DNA of 64,000 bases, from contig NZ_JAKKFD010000014.1 in NCBI RefSeq assembly GCF_022229005.1, forward strand, positions 32,587 through 96,586, in the 5' to 3' direction. Positions 43,945-51,332 of this stretch are shown piece by piece (the first letter of the stretch is position 1; each line of letters starts with the position of its first letter). The notes beneath the pieces were generated by a model. The model saw nothing but the letters and a program-made list of their open reading frames with translations. It ran no database searches and was not told the origin of the DNA. The DNA comes from Micromonospora trifolii (GTDB lineage: Bacteria; Actinomycetota; Actinomycetes; Mycobacteriales; Micromonosporaceae). The position numbers and the translations under genes are program-made.

Positions 43945-46284
43945 TCATCGGGGGGAACGGCGGGCGCGGCGCAGGGGAGTGGGGTGCACGGACCAGAGCA
44001 GGCGACGCCACCAGGGGCGGGCCGAGCGCAGGGTGGCCACGTAGGCGGTGGCCACCTCGGCGGCGCGAGCCGCCTGGTCGGGCGTCGCGGCGCCGGGGGC
44101 GAAGCCCACCTGATTGAGCAGGGCCGCCAACTCGTCGACCGCCGGGCCGGACGCGTCCGGCGCTGTGCCGCCGGTGGGCGTGACGGCGGTCGTGTCGTCG
44201 GCGGTCGTGCCGGCCCTGGCGTCGGCGAGGGTCCGGCGGGCGTGCCCGGCGATCTCGGTGGCGGCCAGGTCGTCTCCGACCGGTCTGCCGGCCAGCCGGA
44301 GCGCGTCGGTGACCTCCCGCCAGGCACCGGCGATGCGCTGGCCGGGGTCGCCGCGCACAAGCCGGCTGCGGGTGAGGGAGCGGCGCATCGCCAGCAGGGT
44401 GAGCAGGAGTGCCCCCACCACCAGCAGGAGGCCGCCGCTGCCTCCGGCGACCAGCACCGGTGTGGAGACCCCGTCCGAGCCGGGCGGGGGGTCGTTGGCG
44501 GTCGCCGGTTCCGGTGACGCGCTCGGCTCCGCGGTCGGTGCCGGCGCCTCCGACGGCGGCGGGTCCTCCGGCGTCGGGCGGAAATCCTCCTCCACCGGTC
44601 GCGGCTCGTCGTTGGGGCGGGGCAGCGGGTCGAACGCCACCCAGCCCAGCCCGTCGAAGAGCACCTCCGGCCAGGCGTACGCGTCACCGGCCAGCACCGG
44701 CCCCTGCCCGCTGGTCCGGAAACCCACCACCACCCGCGTGGGCAGCCCGGAGAGCCGGCCGAGGACCGCGAACGCCGCCGCGAACTGCTCCGAGGTGCCC
44801 TCCTGCCCGCCGCCGTTGCGGGGCCCGAACAGGAAGAAACCCAGATTCGGGTACGCGTGCCCGCTCGGGGCGTCCGCCACCACCCGGTAGTGCTCGGCCA
44901 GGAACTGCTCGATCGCCGACGCCCGCGCGAACGGCGCGCCGTTCTCCTCCGCGAGTTGGGTGGCCAGCCGGCGCATCGGGTCGGGCACCCCGTCGGCGAC
45001 CCGCAGCACCCGGGCCACCTCGTCGCCGGCGGGCACGTTCGCGCTGGCCAACAGGTTGTTGTCCGGGCGTTCCTCGGCGGAGGTCACCGTGTACCGCAGC
45101 CCCGGCGTCAGCCCTTCCGGCCGGATCAGCGTTCCGCTCGCCGGGTCGTACGCCACCCGCGCCCCACTGACCTCCCGAGGTGTCGCCACGGCGGGCAGCA
45201 GCCGACCACTCAACTCGGCCACGCTGATCTGCTGCCGGACCGTCTGCACAGTGCTGTCCCGGGCCGCGGTAGCGGCCGGCAGGATCCGCCCGGCGTTGCG
45301 GTACGTCGCGCCGACGCGCCAGGTCACCCCGTCGTAGTCGCTGAGCACCGCCAACCGGATCCGCACACTGCGCGCGGTGTCCGGCGCCGGGTCGGCCCCG
45401 GGTGGGGCGTCGGCGGGCGGGGCGTCGGCGCGTTGGGTGCTCACGTCGAGGAGCTTCTGCTCCGGGTGCAACGCCCAGCCGGAGATCCGGATCAGCGGGT
45501 TCTCGTCGAGCGTCTGCACCTGCGGCGGCTCCACGTAGCGGCGCGGGTCCACCGGCCGGCCGTCTACCTGCTGCGCGACGACCGGGCCGAGCAACGCCAC
45601 CAGCCCGACCACCAGTGCCACCCCGAGCGCCGCGCTGGCGGCCAGCCGCAGCCGCACCGCCGCGCGTACCCGGGGGGTCAGCTCGGCGGTCGGATCGCCC
45701 CCGCCCGCCGCCGTCCGGGTGGGGGTGGCCAGGCCGAGGGCCGCCACCGCGACGAACACCAGCGTCGACCCCAGCGCCGGTTCGGCGTTCGGGCCGACCA
45801 CGTAGAGGGCTGCGGCGTAGAGCCCCGCCGCCGGCAGGTAACCCAGCAGGACCCGGCCGGTACGCAGCGCCACCTCCGCGCCGGTCAGCCCGGCCAGCCA
45901 GGCGGCGACGACCGGCACCAGCACCGTGTCCGGGGTGGGCTCCACCGGGATCATCGCGGTGAGCAGCCGGGGAATTGCGTTACGGGCGGCGTCCGCGGTG
46001 ACGTCCAGCAGGCCGCCCGGCAACTCCGCGCGGGTCGCGGCGAGCCGCAGCGACCACAGTGTCCAGCCGGCCATCGCGGCCACCGACACCGGCGCCACCA
46101 GCCAGGACGGCAACCGTCGGGCGGCGACGCTGACCAGCACCGAACCCGCCGCCGCGCCGACGATCAGCCAGGTCAGCAGGCCACCGGCGTACACCCGGCC
46201 GAGCACCACCCCGGCGAGCGCCGTCAGCCCGATCAGCGCCAGCGGAAGGACCGCCGCCCGCAGCACCCGCAGGGCGCCCGTCAC
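43945..46284 (-). CDS. TgpA-like transglutaminase-fold membrane protein, catalytic residues replaced
   Basis: This is a 779-residue protein. Six or seven membrane segments fill about residues 8-236, an extracellular part follows (about 240-605), and a final membrane segment (about 612-635) precedes a cytoplasmic DUF4129-like tail. The transglutaminase core sits at about 455-555. Where active TgpA proteins have GxCE and AHAW, this protein has GTSEQF and AYAWPE: Ser498 replaces the Cys and Tyr536 replaces the His; Asp552 (VAFDP) is kept. It is therefore probably not an active Cys enzyme. GTG 46284 overlaps the DUF58 stop. Confidence 0.9.
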   Translation of the reverse strand: MTGALRVLRAAVLPLALIGLTALAGVVLGRVYAGGLLTWLIVGAAAGSVLVSVAARRLPSWLVAPVSVAAMAGWTLWSLRLAATRAELPGGLLDVTADAARNAIPRLLTAMIPVEPTPDTVLVPVVAAWLAGLTGAEVALRTGRVLLGYLPAAGLYAAALYVVGPNAEPALGSTLVFVAVAALGLATPTRTAAGGGDPTAELTPRVRAAVRLRLAASAALGVALVVGLVALLGPVVAQQVDGRPVDPRRYVEPPQVQTLDENPLIRISGWALHPEQKLLDVSTQRADAPPADAPPGADPAPDTARSVRIRLAVLSDYDGVTWRVGATYRNAGRILPAATAARDSTVQTVRQQISVAELSGRLLPAVATPREVSGARVAYDPASGTLIRPEGLTPGLRYTVTSAEERPDNNLLASANVPAGDEVARVLRVADGVPDPMRRLATQLAEENGAPFARASAIEQFLAEHYRVVADAPSGHAYPNLGFFLFGPRNGGGQEGTSEQFAAAFAVLGRLSGLPTRVVVGFRTSGQGPVLAGDAYAWPEVLFDGLGWVAFDPLPRPNDEPRPVEEDFRPTPEDPPPSEAPAPTAEPSASPEPATANDPPPGSDGVSTPVLVAGGSGGLLLVVGALLLTLLAMRRSLTRSRLVRGDPGQRIAGAWREVTDALRLAGRPVGDDLAATEIAGHARRTLADARAGTTADDTTAVTPTGGTAPDASGPAVDELAALLNQVGFAPGAATPDQAARAAEVATAYVATLRSARPWWRRLLWSVHPTPLRRARRSPR

Positions 46285-47465
46285 CACCGGCGTACCCCGT
46301 CCCACTCGGCGGCGAACTGCGCGCCGTCCGCCGCGTCGACGACCACCAGGCCGGCGGTGCCCGGCGGCGTCGGCTCGGCCGCGCCGAACACCCCGACCAG
46401 CACCGACGGGTACGCCCCGCGCAGCGCCCCGACGTGCCCCAGCTCGGCCCGGCCACCCGGCCCGGTCAAGAAGATCAACGTGTCGCCGAGCCGGTCCTGC
46501 CGCAGCCGGGTGGTGGCCGCCCGCACCGCGTCACCGTCGTCGGACAGGTCGGCGGCCGCGAGCCGGTCCAGCGGCCCGAGCGCACCGTCAACCTCGGGCG
46601 TCGTGACCTGCGCAGGCTCCGCCGGCGTTGTCGGCTCCGCGGCGACCAACAGCAACAGCACCGGCAGGTCGGCGCGGTGCGCAGCGGTGACGATCGACGC
46701 CGCCGCCTCACAGGCCGACTCGAACGACTCCGCCACCCCGCCGACCCGCTGCGGGTGCGCGGCGACGCGGTTGTCCAGCAGGACGACCAGGCGCGGCAGA
46801 CTGGTGTCCACGTTCTCCCGCACCATCAGCTCACCCACCCGGGCGCTGGTGCGCCAGTGCACCCGCCGCAGTTCGTCGCCGACCACGTACTCCCGCAGCG
46901 AGTCGAACGTGATCGACCCGTGCGGGACCCCGTCCACCCGGCCGTCGAGGCTGCGCCCCGAGCCTCGGGGCACCGCCGTCAGCGGGTGGATGCGGGGGTG
47001 CACCCAGACCGGCACCGCCGCCCCGTACGGGCGGGCCAGCGCCACCAACCCCAGCGGGTCGCGCCGGGTCACCCGCAGCGGACCGACCGGCACCACCCCA
47101 CGACGGTCGGTCGGCACGTCGTAGCGGACCTCGGTGTCCCGGCCGGGCCGCAGGCGCAGCACCGGCACCGGCACGGTCCGCTGCCCGCACCGGTCCTCGG
47201 CCAGCAGGTTCGCCGAGCGCAGCCGCCCGGTGTTGCGCACAGTCAACGTCATGCTCGCCGGCTCGCCGCGTGCCACCCGGTCCGGGTCCGCGCGGCGGGT
47301 CACCGTCAGCCGGGGCCGCCAGGCCGCGACCAGCGCGGCGTAGCCGACGGCCGCGCCGGCCGCCGCGCCGAGCAACGTCAACTCGGGGTACGCGAACCGG
47401 AAACCCACCCCCAGCAGCACCACGGCGGCGACGAGCAGCCCGACCCCTCGGGCGGTGATCCCCAT
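46281..47465 (-). CDS. DUF58 domain protein
   Basis: This is a 394-residue protein. Two membrane segments at the N-terminus (about 5-50) are followed by a beta-sandwich and a C-terminal DUF58 domain with DSLREYVVGDELRRVHWRTS, the family hallmark, then a VWA-like fold (LVVLLDNRV for the first strand and DTLIFLTGPGG later). DUF58 proteins work with MoxR ATPases, probably as metal-binding VWA-type clients. It overlaps the TgpA-like gene by 4 bp and follows MoxR by 14 bp. Confidence 0.93.
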   Translation of the reverse strand: MGITARGVGLLVAAVVLLGVGFRFAYPELTLLGAAAGAAVGYAALVAAWRPRLTVTRRADPDRVARGEPASMTLTVRNTGRLRSANLLAEDRCGQRTVPVPVLRLRPGRDTEVRYDVPTDRRGVVPVGPLRVTRRDPLGLVALARPYGAAVPVWVHPRIHPLTAVPRGSGRSLDGRVDGVPHGSITFDSLREYVVGDELRRVHWRTSARVGELMVRENVDTSLPRLVVLLDNRVAAHPQRVGGVAESFESACEAAASIVTAAHRADLPVLLLLVAAEPTTPAEPAQVTTPEVDGALGPLDRLAAADLSDDGDAVRAATTRLRQDRLGDTLIFLTGPGGRAELGHVGALRGAYPSVLVGVFGAAEPTPPGTAGLVVVDAADGAQFAAEWDGVRRW

Positions 47466-47479
47466 CGCGCTGCTGCCGG

Positions 47480-48475
47480 TCAGCCCTGCACCGGAGCGGG
47501 TTGCCCCGACGGCAGCGGCACCGGCACCGAGGCGACCGCCTGGCGCAGCACCTCCGCGGGGGTCATCCCACGCACCTGGGCGTCCGGGGTGAGCAGCAGC
47601 CGGTGCGCGAACACCGCCTCGACGAGCGCCTTCAGATCCTCCGGCATGATCCAGCCCCGCCCGTCGATCAGCGCGTACGAGCACGCCGCGCGGGTCAACG
47701 CGATCACGCCCCGAGGGCTGACCCCGACGCGCACCTGAGGGTGGGTGCGGGTGGCCGCTGCCAACCGGACCGCGTACGCGTAGAGCGGCTCGGCGATGTG
47801 CACCCGGCGGGCCATCCGGACCATCTCGCCGACGGTGGCGGTGTCGGTGACCGGGGCGAGCGCCTCGGGGGACCGCACCGTCGCGCCTCGCAGCACCTCG
47901 ACCTCGACGGCCTCGTCCGGGTACCCGACGGACAGCTTCACCAGGAACCGGTCCAACTGCGCCTCAGGCAGCCGGTAGGTGCCGTCCATCTCCACCGGGT
48001 TCTGCGTGGCCACCACGAGGAACGGCGACGGTACCGGGTGCCGGACCCCGTCCACAGTGACAGTGCGTTCCTCCATCACCTCCAGCAGCGCCGACTGGGT
48101 CTTCGGCGACGCCCGGTTGATCTCGTCGGCGATGACGATGTTGGCGAAGACCGGCCCCGGATGGAACTCGAAGTCCCGGGTCGCCTGGTTGAAGATCGTC
48201 ACACCGGACACGTCCGAGGGGAGCAGGTCGGGCGTGAACTGGATACGCCGCCACTCACCCTTCACAGTGGCGGCGATGGCCCGCGCCAGGGTCGTCTTAC
48301 CGACCCCGGGCACGTCCTCCAGCAACACGTGCCCCTGGGCGAAGAGCGCGGTCAGCGCCAGCCGCACCACCTGCGGCTTGCCGAGCACCACCGCATTGAC
48401 GTTCTCGGCCAGCCGGGCGGCCAGGGCGGCGAAGCCCTGCACCTCCGGCTGGGTGAGCGGCTCGTGGGTGTTCAC
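47480..48475 (-). CDS. MoxR family AAA ATPase
   Basis: This is a 331-residue protein. Walker A is LEDVPGVGKTTLARAIA, Walker B is IVIADEINRASPKTQSALLE, sensor 1 is VVATQNPVEMDGTY and the lid has VGVSPRGVIALTRAAC. MoxR ATPases are chaperone-like and remodel VWA-domain partners, here the DUF58 protein encoded next. The start is GTG 48475. It lies 27 bp downstream of the FN3 protein gene on the same strand, inside the same long operon. Confidence 0.95.
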   Translation of the reverse strand: MNTHEPLTQPEVQGFAALAARLAENVNAVVLGKPQVVRLALTALFAQGHVLLEDVPGVGKTTLARAIAATVKGEWRRIQFTPDLLPSDVSGVTIFNQATRDFEFHPGPVFANIVIADEINRASPKTQSALLEVMEERTVTVDGVRHPVPSPFLVVATQNPVEMDGTYRLPEAQLDRFLVKLSVGYPDEAVEVEVLRGATVRSPEALAPVTDTATVGEMVRMARRVHIAEPLYAYAVRLAAATRTHPQVRVGVSPRGVIALTRAACSYALIDGRGWIMPEDLKALVEAVFAHRLLLTPDAQVRGMTPAEVLRQAVASVPVPLPSGQPAPVQG

Positions 48476-48502
48476 GGTCGGTGGTGCTCCTCGCCTGGTG
48501 TT

Positions 48503-51205
48503 TCAGCAGGTGGGCAGGACGTTGATGGTGTCGCCGCCCTCCAGGTTGAGCCAGGCCCAGGGGATGTAGTTCTTCCCCTCGAACTCGACCTGCACCCACC
48601 AGGTGCTGCGCTTCTGATTGTTGTAGATCCACGAGTCGACGTCCTCGCCGGACTTCTTGCAGTACGCCTTCAGCCGAGTGCCGGGCTTCGCCCAGCCGGC
48701 CTGCTGGTCGTTGTCCTGCCGGGTGACCTTGAAGACCTCGTTGCCATTGCGTTCGCCAGGAATTTCGCGGTTGCAGTAGGTCCGTTGGTCGCCGTCGGGC
48801 CCGTTTTTGCAGGTCGCGATCCCGTACAGCGGCTGGGTTACCTGCGCCTTCTTCGCGGTGCCCTTGCCGGCGGCGTTGCTTGCCGTCACCGTGAACGTGT
48901 AGTTCGTGCCCGGCGTCAGGCCCGTCATGGTGATGCTGGAACACGCCCCGGCCTTCGCCGGCTCGCCCGTCGCGGTCAGCGTGCAGGTGGCCTGACCGCC
49001 ACCGGCGTCCACAGTGAACCTGACAGTCGCCCCGGTGGCCGTCGACGACGAGCCGGTCACGGTGACCCGCGGCTCGGCCACCGTGCGGGCGGTGGCGGTG
49101 GCCTCCGGACCCGGCCCCGCCTCGTTGACAGCCTTCACCTTCACCGTGACGTTCTGGCCGTTGCCCAGCCCCGTGACGGTCGTGCGGGTGTCGGTCACCT
49201 CGCTGACCCGCCCACCGACGTCCACCAGGTATTTCGACACCGGCCGACCGTTGGCCTCGGCCGGCGCCCACTGCACCGTCACCGCGCCCGGCTGGCTGGC
49301 GACCGTGCCGGCGCGCAGGTCGAGCGGCCGCCCTGGCGCCGCGAACGGCACCACTGTGTTGCTGACCGGGGACGCCGCCGACCCGGCGCCCTTGCTGTTG
49401 ACGGCCACCACCGTGAACGCGTACTGGGTGCCGAACTCCAACTCACCGGAGGGCACCACCAGCTCCGTCTTCGTCGACTCGCCGGCCGGCGCGTTCGTCC
49501 CCGCCGAACTGGCCGTCACCGCATACCTCGCGATGGTGTTGCCCTGCCCGTTCGCCGCCGGCCACTTCACGAGGACAGTGCCGTCCGGCCGTTCCTGCGC
49601 GGTGACGCTCGCCGGAGGGTCGGGCACCGCAGCGGTCGGCGTCACCGGGTTGCTGTTGCGCGGCGGGCCGTCGCCCTTGGCGTTGACGGCGTGCACCGCG
49701 AACCGGTACGTCTCGCCGTTGGTCAGGCCCTTGACCTCCACCGCCCGCTGGTTGGCGCCCACCTCCAGGCGCTGCCCGGCACCCGCCACCACGTACTTGA
49801 TGATCTCGGCGCCGTTGGCGGCGGCCGGGCGCCAACTCACCCTCGCCTGGGCGTTGCCGGCGGCGGCGGTGACGCTGCGCGGCGCGCTCGGCTTACCCAC
49901 CCGCGGCTTCTTCGGCGGAGGCGGCGGCGGGGGAACCGGCGGCGGGTCACCGCCGAGCACGTCGTTGGCGTACTTGTTGACCTCGCGCACCTGGTGCTTG
50001 TCGTCCACCACCCGGGCGGTCGCCGAGTCGGGGGAGTTGATGAACAGGTGGTTCTCCCGGACCTCCAACTCCAGCGGCCCGTTGGCCCGCCCGCGGATGG
50101 TTCCGACCAGCTGACCCGCCGCGTCGAAGGAGTAGATCGTGCCGGTGGCCTCGTCGGCGCAGTAGAACCGGTTCGCCCAGGCCACCGCCGGGCTGAGCCG
50201 ATCCCCCTCACCCGGCACTGTGAACCCGCTCTCCTGCCCACCGTCACCCACCAGCAGCACCCGCCGATCGGCCGTCACGGTGATCGGCACCCGTGGGCCG
50301 CTGGTGCGCGCGGGCAGCGCCGCCGGGCCGGACAGCGTCAGCGGCGTCGGGTGTACCTCGCCGTGCTGCACCCGCACCAGCTTCCCGGCCGTCCGGTCGA
50401 GCACCGCCACGCCGTCGTCCAGGGTGGAGACGACCAGTTCGTGGCTGGCGTCGGCGACGTCGTACGACTCGACCCGCTGCGGGCTGAGCCCGGCACCCGC
50501 GGGCGCGGCCGACGCCGGCGCGGACGGCAGCTTGGCGGCGGTGATCGCCGAAACGGTGCCCTCGCTGGGCACCGCGATCCAGAGTCGACCCTTACCGTCG
50601 AAGGTGCCGCCGGTGATGCCCGGCGGATAGCGCACCGGCTCACCGACCGGTGTCAACGATCGCGGGTCGAGCTGCCGGACGATGCCCTGCACGGCGTCGA
50701 CGACGAACGCCGCGTCCTCGTGCAGCGCCACACTGACGCCCAGGCCGGGGGTGGTCCGGGTGGTCGCGCTGAGCTGAAGGGTGGCCAGATCCAGGGAGCT
50801 GACCTGCCCGGTCTGCAGGTCTCGCAGGATCAGCAGCCGGTCGGTCTGGGTGATCTGCATCGGGTGCTGCCGGGCGCCGGGGATCTCGGTGCGGGTGTCC
50901 ACCCGGGCGGTGACCCCGTTGACCCGGGCCAGCTCACTGCGCGCCGCACTCCACAGCCAGGAACTCGCGTCGTAGTTGGCCACCGCGTTGTCCGCCGCGC
51001 CCAACCCGAGGGCGGTCAGCCCCATGGCGGCCAGCAGCGCTGCCACCGTGCCGACGGTTACCAGCCCGCCGCGCAGCCGGGACCGGGAGCGGGGGGCCTC
51101 GGTCGGTACGGCGTCGTCGATGCTGGCCACAGCCGGCTGCCTCCCCTGAGTCGTGGCAGGTGGCGCGCCTTCCGGCGACCCCTCCCCTGAGCCGGGTGCC
51201 ATCAT
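48503..51205 (-). CDS. Large membrane-anchored beta-propeller/FN3 surface protein
   Basis: This is a 900-residue protein. A cytoplasmic tail (about 1-44) is followed by one membrane segment (about 46-68), a repeat-rich domain resembling a beta-propeller (about 110-405; VRQLDPRSL, DGKGRLWIAVPSEGTV, YCADEATGTIYSFD), a poly-Pro linker (DPPPVPPPPPPPKKP, about 425), three or four fibronectin type III domains (about 440-790) and a Cys-rich SH3-like end (about 795-900; WWVQVEFEGKNYIPWAWL). It is probably anchored in the cell envelope. It is encoded between the TPR gene and MoxR, suggesting it is a structural partner or client of the MoxR-DUF58 system. Confidence 0.85.
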   Translation of the reverse strand: MMAPGSGEGSPEGAPPATTQGRQPAVASIDDAVPTEAPRSRSRLRGGLVTVGTVAALLAAMGLTALGLGAADNAVANYDASSWLWSAARSELARVNGVTARVDTRTEIPGARQHPMQITQTDRLLILRDLQTGQVSSLDLATLQLSATTRTTPGLGVSVALHEDAAFVVDAVQGIVRQLDPRSLTPVGEPVRYPPGITGGTFDGKGRLWIAVPSEGTVSAITAAKLPSAPASAAPAGAGLSPQRVESYDVADASHELVVSTLDDGVAVLDRTAGKLVRVQHGEVHPTPLTLSGPAALPARTSGPRVPITVTADRRVLLVGDGGQESGFTVPGEGDRLSPAVAWANRFYCADEATGTIYSFDAAGQLVGTIRGRANGPLELEVRENHLFINSPDSATARVVDDKHQVREVNKYANDVLGGDPPPVPPPPPPPKKPRVGKPSAPRSVTAAAGNAQARVSWRPAAANGAEIIKYVVAGAGQRLEVGANQRAVEVKGLTNGETYRFAVHAVNAKGDGPPRNSNPVTPTAAVPDPPASVTAQERPDGTVLVKWPAANGQGNTIARYAVTASSAGTNAPAGESTKTELVVPSGELEFGTQYAFTVVAVNSKGAGSAASPVSNTVVPFAAPGRPLDLRAGTVASQPGAVTVQWAPAEANGRPVSKYLVDVGGRVSEVTDTRTTVTGLGNGQNVTVKVKAVNEAGPGPEATATARTVAEPRVTVTGSSSTATGATVRFTVDAGGGQATCTLTATGEPAKAGACSSITMTGLTPGTNYTFTVTASNAAGKGTAKKAQVTQPLYGIATCKNGPDGDQRTYCNREIPGERNGNEVFKVTRQDNDQQAGWAKPGTRLKAYCKKSGEDVDSWIYNNQKRSTWWVQVEFEGKNYIPWAWLNLEGGDTINVLPTC

Positions 51206-51291
51206 ATGGCGCTGGTGGTGGCGGGGGAACCCGCACGGTCACCCCTGTGGATACCGAGCGTGTGCGTTGTGGACGTCCAGCTCAGCCCGGA

Positions 51292-51332
51292 TTCAGCTCG
51301 ACTCAGCGCGGTTTCGGCTCGACTCAGCGCGG
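51292..51332. repeat. Tandem 20-bp direct repeat between the TPR and FN3 genes
   Basis: TTCAGCTCGACTCAGCGCGG at 51292-51311 recurs at 51313-51332 with one change, at 21-bp spacing. A weaker partial third unit precedes it (CAGCTCAGCCCGG). The second copy runs into the 3' end of the TPR gene. Spacing of two helical turns suggests a binding site for a regulator, or it may be chance in GC-rich DNA. Confidence 0.6.

Noticed and set aside
47501..51190. 1229-codon rightward frame opposite MoxR and the FN3 gene
   Set aside because: Arg/His/Gly/Gln-rich antisense shadow with no protein-like motifs.
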